Below are positions 41,313 through 48,481 of a DNA stretch of 50,676 bases, piece after piece. Positions within the stretch are counted from its first letter, which is position 1; every line of letters starts with the position of its first letter. The stretch lies in NCBI RefSeq assembly GCF_900167005.1, contig NZ_FUXW01000016.1, positions 1 to 50,676 of the forward strand. The letters run 5' to 3'. Under the pieces are notes generated by a model. That model had not been told where the DNA came from and ran no database searches. It worked only from the letters and a program-made list of their open reading frames with translations. Source of the stretch: Butyricicoccus pullicaecorum DSM 23266. Lineage in GTDB: Bacteria > Bacillota > Clostridia > Oscillospirales > Butyricicoccaceae. Position numbers and translations under genes: made by a program.

Positions 41313-42088
41313 AGATCGGATTTTTAGGCTTTGGCAATATGGCACAGGCGATGGCAAAGGGATTGCTGCTGACCGAGTCCGTCGCACCGCAGGACATTTA
41401 CGCCTGCGCGAAGGATTGGGAAAAGCTGTGCCGCAATACCCAGCCGAGCGGCATGGTGCCCTGCCATTCGGCAGAGGAAATGATTGAGCAGGTTGATTTG
41501 GTAGTCATCGCCATCAAGCCCTATATGATTCCCAAGGTCGTTCCTGCTCTGCACGATCTGCTGACCGATAAGATCATTATTTCGGTCGCAGCGGGCTATA
41601 CGTATGATAAGTTCAATGAGCTCATGGGCGACGACCTGCACGTGCTGTGCACCATCCCGAATACGCCAATTTCGGTCGGTGAGGGTATTATCGTCTGCGA
41701 GCAGACCCATAGCCTGACTGCGGACGAGTTTGCAGCTTTTGAGCAGATCTTCTCGAAGTCGGCACTCATTCAGCCGGTCGAGAGTCATCTTCTGAGCGTT
41801 GCAGGTACGGTTGCTGGCTGCTCGCCTGCGTTTATTAGTATGTTCTTGGAAGCTCTGGGCGATGCAGGCGTCAAGCACGGCCTGCCGCGTGCACTTGCGT
41901 ATCGTCTGGCAGGTCAGGCACTGTGCGGAACGGGTAAGATGCACGTCGAGACCGGTACCCATCCGGGCGCAATGAAGGACGCAGTCTGCTCGCCGGGTGG
42001 TACGACGATCAAGGGCGTGAGCGCACTCGAGCACCATGGCTTCCGCTCGGCGGTCATCGACGCAATCGACGCGATTGAAGGTAAGTAA
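41309..42088 (+). CDS. proC: Pyrroline-5-carboxylate reductase
   Basis: A 259-residue NADPH-dependent enzyme for the last step of proline synthesis. The Rossmann motif I-G-F-L-G-F-G-N-M-A is at 3-12, A-I-K-P near 70, I-P-N-T-P near 115, and the conserved C-terminal S-P-G-G-T-T-I-K-G-V near 232 forms the dimer/active-site region. Length is close to the usual 260-270. Coupled with truA by a 4-base overlap; the gene ends before repeat copy 5. Confidence 0.96.
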   Translation: MKIGFLGFGNMAQAMAKGLLLTESVAPQDIYACAKDWEKLCRNTQPSGMVPCHSAEEMIEQVDLVVIAIKPYMIPKVVPALHDLLTDKIIISVAAGYTYDKFNELMGDDLHVLCTIPNTPISVGEGIIVCEQTHSLTADEFAAFEQIFSKSALIQPVESHLLSVAGTVAGCSPAFISMFLEALGDAGVKHGLPRALAYRLAGQALCGTGKMHVETGTHPGAMKDAVCSPGGTTIKGVSALEHHGFRSAVIDAIDAIEGK

Positions 42089-42097
42089 AAGAAACGG

Positions 42098-42465
42098 AAT
42101 CCCGCCCCGTGGGCGAAATTGGGTCCGGGCCTGAGGCCCGGCGCGATCCAGCCGCGTAGGCTGGCCCGTCCAGGTGGAACCTGGTCGCCATCCGCAGATG
42201 GCGAAATCTCTCTTGAAACCCGGTGTCCGACCCGGGTTTCAATCAAAGCAAACAAAAAGGAAAGACCGTCCCTTTTGGACGGCCTTTCCAAGAGATTGCG
42301 CGACCTGCGGGTCGCGCTTTTATTTTTGGTTTTGGTTGATTCCGGTCTTTTGACCGGAATCAAAAGGGGAGTTTCGGACTCTGCGGAGTCCGACTCAGGG
42401 CTCTGCCCTGAGAACCCGCAAGCCTTTCGAGAAAGGCTTGAGCGAAAGCTTTATTTGGGCTGCGG
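42098..42465. repeat. Modular hairpin repeat, copy 5 (convergent junction)
   Basis: Left end CCGCCCCGTGGGCG is followed by CCGGGCC/GGCCCGG, CCAGCC/GGCTGG and CCAGG/CCTGG hairpins (alternative modules shared with the right arm of copy 3), variable hairpin 42186-42203, and the GAAACCCGG hairpin. Terminator 42261-42288, a GC hairpin, GATTCCGGTC/GACCGGAATC, variable hairpin 42374-42393, CTCAGGGC/GCCCTGAG, AAGCCTTTC/GAAAGGCTT and end GGGCTGCGGTG follow. The right end includes the last codons of the downstream minus-strand gene xdhC. Confidence 0.9.
42261..42288. terminator. Bidirectional terminator in repeat copy 5
   Basis: Arms AAAGACCGTCC and GGACGGCCTTT (one A-C mismatch) with a CTTTT-type loop. 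It has the same role and position as in copies 1-3. Confidence 0.7.
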
Positions 42466-42939
42466 TGCAGAGCGGCTCATCTGAATCGCTTTTTCCACCG
42501 CATTCAGAATATTTTCATATCCTGTACACCTACACAAATGCCCGGAAATGCGTTTACGCAATTCTTCTCGGGTATATTCCTTCCCACTCATTACAATTTC
42601 AAGTGCGGACAGAATCAGACCCGGAGTACAGAATCCGCACTGCACGGCGCATTCATCGATGAATGCCTGCTGAATGGGGGACAATGTACCGTCGGCCTTG
42701 CGCAGACCCTCCACGGTCAAGATCGACTTACCCTCAGCCCAGACCGTGAGATACAGGCAGGAATCGACAGCTTTTCCATCGATGAGCACAGTGCACGCGC
42801 CGCACTCGCCGACTTCGCACCCGCGCTTGACGCTGGTCAGACCCAGACGGTCGCGCAGGGTATCGAGCAGGGCTTCACCGTCCTCTACGGCAACCGTGGT
42901 CGGCACGCCGTTGACGGTCAAAGAAATGAGATTGCGCAT
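42451..42939 (-). CDS. xdhC: Xanthine dehydrogenase iron-sulfur subunit
   Basis: A 162-residue subunit carrying two 2Fe-2S clusters: a plant-type ferredoxin motif C-E-V-G-E-C-G-A-C with a fourth Cys (41, 46, 49, 61) and a helical-domain motif C-G-F-C..C-R-C (101, 104, 136, 138). It passes electrons from the molybdopterin site to FAD. The C-terminus (S-R-S-A-P-Q-P-K) overlaps the end of modular repeat copy 5. It is the last gene of the guaD operon and starts 2 bases after xdhB. Confidence 0.95.
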   Translation of the reverse strand: MRNLISLTVNGVPTTVAVEDGEALLDTLRDRLGLTSVKRGCEVGECGACTVLIDGKAVDSCLYLTVWAEGKSILTVEGLRKADGTLSPIQQAFIDECAVQCGFCTPGLILSALEIVMSGKEYTREELRKRISGHLCRCTGYENILNAVEKAIQMSRSAPQPK

Positions 42940-42941
42940 GA

Positions 42942-43823
42942 TTAGAACACACCTCCTGCACGTGTCCAGGCGCTGCGGATGGCGCGTCTGGCGAGTTCGG
43001 TGATGAGCTGCAAGCGGAATTCGCGGCTGGCGCGCCAGCTCGAGCGCGGCGAAGCATGTGCGGCAGCGGTGCGGGCGATCTCACCCAGCAGCGCGTCGGT
43101 GAGCACTTCGCCGTGTGCGAGTGTCTCGGCTTCGGTGCAGCGGATGGGCGTGGGGGCTGCCACGCCATAGGCCAGTCGAAGATCGGCGACCGTGCGCTGG
43201 TCGGTGGCAGGCTTTACGAGCGCTGCACAGCCGAGCGTTGCAATTTCCATCGCGGCACGCTTGCCGTATTTGATGTACTGACCGCCAAATCCCTGAAAAT
43301 CAGCCGGGAAAATGCGGATTTCGGTCAAAATTTCATCTCGATTGCGTACCGTGCGTCCCGGACCGGTATGGAATGCGGTCACCGGTACCACACGCTTGCT
43401 GGCAGCACTTTGCAGCGTCAGTTCTGCGTTCAGCGCGAGCAGCATGGGGGCAGAGTCGGCACTTGTCGCACCGTTGCACAGGTTGCCGCCAATGGTACCC
43501 GCCTCGCGGGTCTGCGGGCCGCCGACCTGATCGACCGCCTCACCCAGATAGGGCACAAACTCCTCAATGATGGGGTCAGCCGTGATGCGGGCAAAGCTCG
43601 TGCATGCGCCGATGACGATGGAACCGTCAGCCTCCATGCGCACGCCGGTCAGCTCGGGCAGTTCGTGGATGGACACGAGCGAAGCCCCGGCAGCCTTGCC
43701 CTCACGCACGCGGATGAGGACGTCGGTACCGCCCGCGATGACCATACTTTCCGGGTCGTCTGCCAGTGCGCACAGCGCATCGTTCAAATCTTTGGCAGGA
43801 TACAGCCGTTTGATGTCAAACAT
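42942..43823 (-). CDS. xdhB: Xanthine dehydrogenase FAD-binding subunit
   Basis: A 293-residue CoxM/XdhB-type flavoprotein. The FAD loop A-G-G-T-D-V-L-I-R is near 31-39 and the second motif T-I-G-G-N-L-C-N-G-A near 108-117; R-A-A-M-E-I-A near 187 and the C-terminal CO-dehydrogenase-flavoprotein domain follow. It overlaps the xdhA gene by 8 bases. It accepts electrons from the iron-sulfur subunit and gives them to NAD or a ferredoxin-type acceptor. Confidence 0.94.
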   Translation of the reverse strand: MFDIKRLYPAKDLNDALCALADDPESMVIAGGTDVLIRVREGKAAGASLVSIHELPELTGVRMEADGSIVIGACTSFARITADPIIEEFVPYLGEAVDQVGGPQTREAGTIGGNLCNGATSADSAPMLLALNAELTLQSAASKRVVPVTAFHTGPGRTVRNRDEILTEIRIFPADFQGFGGQYIKYGKRAAMEIATLGCAALVKPATDQRTVADLRLAYGVAAPTPIRCTEAETLAHGEVLTDALLGEIARTAAAHASPRSSWRASREFRLQLITELARRAIRSAWTRAGGVF

Positions 43824-46119
43824 GGTCTTCGCCTCCTAACAGTCCGGCGGCACGGAAGTGCTCGATGAGTTTTTGCGGGGTGAGCGGCAGCGAATGTACC
43901 GACACACCGGTCGCGTGAAGCAGCGCATTGCGGATGGCCGGTGCGACCGGGATGGCAGGCGGCTCGCCGAGCGCCTTGTTGCCATACGGGCCGGTCGGGT
44001 CGTCCACCTCGACAAAGAGTGCCTCTAGTTTGGGGGTATCCATCGCGGTCGGGATTTTGTAGTCGAGCAAGTTTGCGTTGAGCGGCTTGCAGGCATCGTC
44101 AAAGAGCATCTCTTCGCTCAGTGCGTAGCCCAGACCCATGCTCATACCGCCGTGTACCTGTGCCTCGGCGAGCTTGGGATTGATGAGCCGTCCACTGTCA
44201 TGCACATTGACAAGGCGCAGGACGTGAATCTGACCGAGTGCAAGGTCGACCTCGATCTCGGCAAAGCATGCGCCGGTGGCGAAGGTGTTCTGCTCGCAGT
44301 GATAGGTCTCTTCAGCGGTCAGATGGCGGCTGTTTGTCAGGCTGTAACAGCTTTCCATGCCCACATCGGCAACGGTCAGCACGGTTTGACCGGTTTCGTC
44401 CACAATCTGACCGTCTGTGATGGTCAGACCCTCAGCCGAACGCTCCAGCATACCTGCGGCATAGTCCAAAATCTTGCCGCGCAGACTTTCACCAGTCATC
44501 TTGCACGCCATACCGCTGACGTAAGTTTGCCTCGAGGCGTAAGCGCCGGTGTCAAAGGGGGAAACGTCGGTGTCCTGCACCGACTGGATATCGATGGCAT
44601 CGACCGGCAGGCCGATGGACTCGGCTGCCATCTGGGTGAACACGGTGTCCGCGCCCTGTCCGATCTCGGTCGCGCCCATCTGCACGGTCACGCGGCCGTC
44701 CTCATGCAGCATCATGCGGCAGGATGCGGTCTCGAGCGAGATGGGATAGACGTTGGATTTGTAGGTGAAGAGCGCCATGCCCACGCCGCGGCGGCGGTCG
44801 CCGGTCTGGTTCTGGTACAGACGGCGCTTTGCGTCCCAATCAATCGCCGCACGGCCTTTTTCCAGTACCTGATCCAGACCGTAAGCGTGCATGGTGATGC
44901 CGTTGTGCGGGTCGACGTATCCGGCCTGCACGCAGTTTTTGAGGCGGAATTCCAGCGGGTCCATGCCGAGCGCGTAAGCCAGATCATCGGTCAGCGCCTC
45001 GGTGATGAAGCAGCCCTGCGGGATGCCGTAGCCGCGCATGGCGCCGGCAGTCGGGCGGTTGGTGTAGACCGTGTAGCTCTCGGAGTCGAGCGAGACGCGG
45101 TCGCGGTAGCACTGTTTAAAAACATTTGCCGCATTGGCAGCAATCGCATGACCGTGCGAAGCGTAGCCGCCCTGATTGGACTTTGCACAGTAGGTGCGTG
45201 CGAGCAGCGTGCCGTCCGGGCTTGCGACCGCCTGCACGTCCCAGTCAAAGGCGTGGCGGGTGCGGGTGCAGCCCAGCACTTCCTCGCGGCTGAGCTCGAT
45301 ATTGACCGCGTGGCCGCCGAGCTGGGTGGTCAGCCATGCGGCCAGGGGTTCGACCAGAACGTCCTGCTTGTTGCCGAAGCCGCCGCCCATGTAGGGCTTG
45401 ATGACGCGCACACGCGACCAAGGAATGCCCAGCGCCTGACCGCACACGCGGCGCACGATGTGGGGAATCTGGGTGGAACTGACCACCGTGATTTTCTGTC
45501 CTTCCATGTACGCGAACGAGTGCACGGGCTCCATGTGACAGTGCTGCACAGCGGGCACACTGTAATGTCCGGATACGACGACCGCGCCGGGTGTTGCGGC
45601 AGCCTCATCAAAGGTGCCGTCTCCCAGATGGAACTGGGAGTGCACCACCACATTGCCGGGTTTTTCCTCGTGCAGACAGGGCGCACCGGGTGCCATCGCC
45701 TCGTCGGGCGTGGACAGTGCGGGCAAGACCTCAATGTCTGCCTTGACCAGCCGCGCCGCGCGCTCGGCGCTGATACGGTCACGGGCAACCACAACCGCAA
45801 TCTCATCGCCCCACACGCGGATATGCGCATTGAGCAGCTTGCGGTCACAGATGTCCTGATGGGACGGAACGGTCGACCAGGGGTGCCCGGCGGTCGGGAA
45901 CTGAATGTCGGGCACGTCGAAACAGGTGAAAATACGCACAACGCCGGGGACGGCCTGCGCCTCAGTGAGATCAAAGCCGCGCACCCAGCCGCTTGCGACC
46001 GGTGCACGCACGATCTTCGCGACGTAGGCGTTCGCGGGGACCAGATCGGCGGTGTACTTTGCCTCTCCGGTGACTTTTGCGAACGCATCTACGCGTGGGA
46101 TACTCTGACCAACTGCCAT
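43816..46119 (-). CDS. xdhA: Xanthine dehydrogenase molybdopterin-binding subunit
   Basis: A 767-residue large subunit of the xanthine oxidase/CO-dehydrogenase family. It has the N-terminal a/b-hammerhead, then G-G-G-F-G-N-K-Q near 240, R-G-Y-G-I-P-Q near 362, and the C-terminal G-E-P-P-A-I-P-V-A-P-A-I-R-N-A block with the conserved Glu of the molybdenum site. Substrate (xanthine, hypoxanthine or another purine) is inferred from the operon with guanine deaminase, which produces xanthine. Some clostridial members contain an extra selenium ligand; no selenium genes are next door. A purine or nicotinate hydroxylase role remains possible. Confidence 0.92.
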   Translation of the reverse strand: MAVGQSIPRVDAFAKVTGEAKYTADLVPANAYVAKIVRAPVASGWVRGFDLTEAQAVPGVVRIFTCFDVPDIQFPTAGHPWSTVPSHQDICDRKLLNAHIRVWGDEIAVVVARDRISAERAARLVKADIEVLPALSTPDEAMAPGAPCLHEEKPGNVVVHSQFHLGDGTFDEAAATPGAVVVSGHYSVPAVQHCHMEPVHSFAYMEGQKITVVSSTQIPHIVRRVCGQALGIPWSRVRVIKPYMGGGFGNKQDVLVEPLAAWLTTQLGGHAVNIELSREEVLGCTRTRHAFDWDVQAVASPDGTLLARTYCAKSNQGGYASHGHAIAANAANVFKQCYRDRVSLDSESYTVYTNRPTAGAMRGYGIPQGCFITEALTDDLAYALGMDPLEFRLKNCVQAGYVDPHNGITMHAYGLDQVLEKGRAAIDWDAKRRLYQNQTGDRRRGVGMALFTYKSNVYPISLETASCRMMLHEDGRVTVQMGATEIGQGADTVFTQMAAESIGLPVDAIDIQSVQDTDVSPFDTGAYASRQTYVSGMACKMTGESLRGKILDYAAGMLERSAEGLTITDGQIVDETGQTVLTVADVGMESCYSLTNSRHLTAEETYHCEQNTFATGACFAEIEVDLALGQIHVLRLVNVHDSGRLINPKLAEAQVHGGMSMGLGYALSEEMLFDDACKPLNANLLDYKIPTAMDTPKLEALFVEVDDPTGPYGNKALGEPPAIPVAPAIRNALLHATGVSVHSLPLTPQKLIEHFRAAGLLGGEDHV

Positions 46120-46166
46120 AAGAGATTCCCTCCTTTATACCGCCGTGCTGCGCGCGCGGCGGACGG

Positions 46167-46688
46167 TTATTTCTCGAAATCCTTGTAGAGCAGGCTGGGC
46201 TGAATGCCCATGTTATTCTGATACTTGCCGCTCTTGTAGGGTTCGTACTCACCATGAATGTCGTGATAGTAAATCTGACAGATCTCTACATTGGGATAGA
46301 TGCGGATGGGCTGGACACAGAAGATTTCCAGCGTCCAGTAACCGGCAAAGCCAACGTCGCCGAAACCGGCGGTGACATGGATGAACAGACCCAGACGACC
46401 GGTCGAAGAACGACCCTCGAGCATGGGGACAAAGCCGTCGGTGCGGGTGAACTCGTTGGTGCGTCCGAGGTACAGACGGCCGGGTTCAAGCACCAGACCT
46501 TCTTCGGGAATGGTCAGATGGCGGGTCGGGTTGGGGGTCTTCATGTCCAGAACGTCGTGCTCGTAGACCAAAAGCTCGTTTGCCAGCGACAGATTGTAGC
46601 TGTTGGGGTTTAAGCGGCTGGGATCGTAGGGTTCAATGACGATCTCCTTGCCGAGGTGCTTTTCGATTTCCTTGCCGGATAAAATCAT
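46167..46688 (-). CDS. dcd: dCTP deaminase
   Basis: A 173-residue trimeric dUTPase-fold enzyme. N-terminal I-L-S-G-K-E-I-E, then N-P-N-S-Y-N-L-S-L, and the signature G-R-S-S-T-G-R-L-G-L-F-I-H-V-T-A with the following W-T-L-E (probable catalytic Glu) identify dCTP deaminase; whether it also has dUTPase activity is not clear. It makes dUTP for dTMP synthesis. Its place between guaD and xdhA, 16 bases from guaD, is odd because it belongs to pyrimidine metabolism. ATG 46688 follows AAAGGAACC. Confidence 0.93.
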   Translation of the reverse strand: MILSGKEIEKHLGKEIVIEPYDPSRLNPNSYNLSLANELLVYEHDVLDMKTPNPTRHLTIPEEGLVLEPGRLYLGRTNEFTRTDGFVPMLEGRSSTGRLGLFIHVTAGFGDVGFAGYWTLEIFCVQPIRIYPNVEICQIYYHDIHGEYEPYKSGKYQNNMGIQPSLLYKDFEK

Positions 46689-46704
46689 GGGAAAAAGGTT
46701 CCTT

Positions 46705-47979
46705 TCACATAAGTTTAAGGCCCGAAACATACTTATGAGCGACCGCACGGTCGTCTGCGAGGTAGACCACGCGGGTCAGGCGCTCCAGCGGGGACAGGTC
46801 GAACGGACAGGGCAGCATTGCGTCGTCCAGGACGAGTGCGTCAAATTCGAAACCGGACTCGAATGCACCGACCTTGCCGAAGAATGCGCCGCCGCCGCGG
46901 GTGGCCAGATAGAAGGCTTCGGGCAGGGTGATGGGGGCGAGAGAAGCATCCTGGAGCCGCCAGCGCAGCTTGGATACCTGAATGGTGTCTGCGATGGCGC
47001 GCAGCATGGACAGGTGGACACCGCCTGCGATGTCCGAACCCAGACCAACCGACAGCCCTTCGTTTAAGAAGGCGCGCACGGGTGCGATGCCCGAGGACAG
47101 GTTGACGTTGGACTGGGGACAGTGCGCAACAAACACGCCGTTTTGCTTCATCCGTGCCCGCTCTGCCTCATCCGACCAGACGCAGTGCGCCATGATGGTC
47201 GGGCAGCCGTCGCCGCCGAACAGACCGAAGCGGTCATAGGCATCGCCGTAGCCGGTCGAATCCGGGCACAGTTCGGATACCCAGGCGATTTCGCCCTGGT
47301 TTTCCGACAGATGGGACTGCACGGGCAGACCGGTCTCGCGCTGAAGGTCGCGCAGACCTTCCATGAGCGCGTCCGAGCAGCTCGGGATAAAGCGCGGGGT
47401 CAGGATGGGACGGGAGCGGGTGAAGTCCCGGCAGCCGTCCAGCCACTGACGGGTGGCAGCGAGTGACGCCGCGGCGCTCTCCTCACGCAGACAGTCCGGG
47501 CTGTTGCGATCCATGTTGACCTTGCCCACACGGGTGATTAGACCGCTGTCCTCGAGCAGACCCATGAGGGTCAGGGTTGCGTCCACGTGCAGCGTGCCGA
47601 ACAGCACGGCGCGGGTGGTCGAGCTGCGGCGCAGATCGTCGACAAACAGCGTGTACGCACGGCGTGCATAGTCCGGGTCGGCATAGCGTGCTTCCTGCGG
47701 GAAGGTCTGGGTGTCCAGCCAGTCCAGCAGTTCGAGATCCATGCCGAGCGAGCGGAACGCATACTGCGGCGCGTGCGCGTGCAGGTCGACCAGGCCGGGG
47801 ATGATGAGCTTTCCGGTGTAGTCGTGCACCGGGAGCGATGCAAAGCGTTCGGGCAGGGTGGGGAAGACACCGGCGCATACACCATCCTCACAGACCACAT
47901 ACTGATTTTCACAGATGGTCATGTCCTGCGGGGTGCGGCTCCAGAGAATATCGCCCTTGAGTACAAAAGAATTCGTCAT
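46705..47979 (-). CDS. guaD: Guanine deaminase
   Basis: A 424-residue metal-dependent amidohydrolase that deaminates guanine to xanthine. Zinc motif H-A-H (His67, His69), the S-H-L-S-E-N block, A-H-C-V-W and G-S-D-I-A-G-G supply the other metal and substrate residues, in the order known for GuaD. ATG 47979 follows AGGAGGCATAT; the codon at 48084 lies inside the leader. It is the first gene of the operon, and the leader is a guanine-class riboswitch, supporting guanine as substrate. Related deaminases acting on other purines cannot be excluded by sequence alone. Confidence 0.92.
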   Translation of the reverse strand: MTNSFVLKGDILWSRTPQDMTICENQYVVCEDGVCAGVFPTLPERFASLPVHDYTGKLIIPGLVDLHAHAPQYAFRSLGMDLELLDWLDTQTFPQEARYADPDYARRAYTLFVDDLRRSSTTRAVLFGTLHVDATLTLMGLLEDSGLITRVGKVNMDRNSPDCLREESAAASLAATRQWLDGCRDFTRSRPILTPRFIPSCSDALMEGLRDLQRETGLPVQSHLSENQGEIAWVSELCPDSTGYGDAYDRFGLFGGDGCPTIMAHCVWSDEAERARMKQNGVFVAHCPQSNVNLSSGIAPVRAFLNEGLSVGLGSDIAGGVHLSMLRAIADTIQVSKLRWRLQDASLAPITLPEAFYLATRGGGAFFGKVGAFESGFEFDALVLDDAMLPCPFDLSPLERLTRVVYLADDRAVAHKYVSGLKLM

Positions 47980-48021
47980 ATATATGCCTCCTAGCGTAGG
48001 GAAATGCGCGGAAAAACGTCC

Positions 48022-48060
48022 TAAAAATAAAAAAACAACTGGGAAGCAGGACGAGTCCCC
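48022..48060 (-). terminator. Riboswitch expression-platform terminator
   Basis: On the minus strand TTCCCAGTTG (48045-48036) is followed directly by a T7 tract and a further T5. Its best partner is not local: CAACTG(CC)GGAA in P3/L3 of the aptamer (48099-48088). An inner hairpin AGTCCTC/GGGGACT also uses the 3' strand of P1. The terminator is therefore mutually exclusive with the folded aptamer. Confidence 0.7.
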
Positions 48061-48071
48061 GCATGGTGGAG

Positions 48072-48136
48072 GACTTATAGTCAACTGTTCCGGCAGTTGG
48101 TAGAAACGCTCAACCGATTATGAGCATATATAAGTC
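48072..48136 (-). ncRNA. Guanine-class purine riboswitch aptamer
   Basis: 65 nt on the minus strand. P1 is GACTTATA/TATAAGTC; P2 is GCTCA/TGAGC; J2/3 is the invariant GTTTCTACC; P3 is CAACTG/CAGTTG (48099-48094 and 48087-48082); J3/1 is GACTAT, with C at the ligand-pairing position (C74 of xpt), so guanine/hypoxanthine/xanthine rather than adenine. Loops TAATCGGT (L2) and CCGGAA (L3) differ from the common sequences but retain GG and CC for the loop-loop kiss. It lies in the guaD leader. Confidence 0.9.
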
Positions 48137-48150
48137 ATGAATCTGATTTC

Positions 48151-48179
48151 ATTATAACGGGCAGACTTTCTCTTGTCAA
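48151..48179 (-). promoter_or_regulatory. Consensus promoter of the guaD-xdh operon
   Basis: Minus strand TTGACA (48179-48174), 17-bp spacer, TATAAT (48156-48151), both perfect. The transcript would start about 8 bases before the riboswitch P1. Such a strong promoter implies control is mostly by the riboswitch. Confidence 0.87.
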
Positions 48180-48194
48180 TTCTAAGAACGAAGG

Positions 48195-48223
48195 ATGACA
48201 AGCGGCGAAAAATCAGGTATAAT
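48195..48223 (+). promoter_or_regulatory. Distal promoter toward the DUF2262-like gene
   Basis: ATGACA (48195-48200), 17-bp spacer, TATAAT (48218-48223), divergent from the guaD promoter. Confidence 0.6.
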
Positions 48224-48347
48224 AGGCGCAGAGCGACGATCTTTCAGCTTTTTGGCCGATCATCGGCTGCGATAGAATGTATTTTAAAAAGTTGCCACGG
48301 GTCATGGAAAAAGCGAGATTTAGGGTTAAAATTGACCGAAAGCTGTG

Positions 48348-48386
48348 GTATAATAGCCATAAAACGGCTATTATACTTTTATTTTA
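48348..48386 (+). repeat. AT-rich hairpin between two promoter-like repeats
   Basis: Perfect 11-bp stem GTATAATAGCC/GGCTATTATAC (48348-48375) with a 6- to 7-nt loop, followed by CTTTTATTTTAT. The left arm contains an extended -10 (TGGTATAAT), so the same bases can be promoter in DNA and terminator-like hairpin in RNA. Confidence 0.55.
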
Positions 48387-48425
48387 TAATTATACCATCA
48401 GCGGCACGTGGTTTCGTGTTTGGTA

Positions 48426-48455
48426 TTGGATGTTTGCCTGCCGCTGTGGTATAAT
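48426..48455 (+). promoter_or_regulatory. Proximal promoter of the DUF2262-like gene
   Basis: Extended -10 TGGTATAAT (48447-48455) with weak -35 TTGGAT at 18-bp spacing. The surrounding GCTGTGGTATAAT also occurs at 48342-48354. Confidence 0.45.
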
Positions 48456-48481
48456 GGATAAGACAAGGAGGAAGAACCCCA

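Noticed and set aside
8497-42465. Hairpin repeats as a CRISPR array or as transposon genes
   Set aside because: The repeats are not regularly spaced, spacers are absent, no cas genes occur, and frames crossing them have no transposase motifs.
48173-48454. Open frame of 93 codons upstream of the DUF2262-like gene
   Set aside because: It spans two promoters and a hairpin, has no ribosome site and its product is a low-quality basic/hydrophobic mix.
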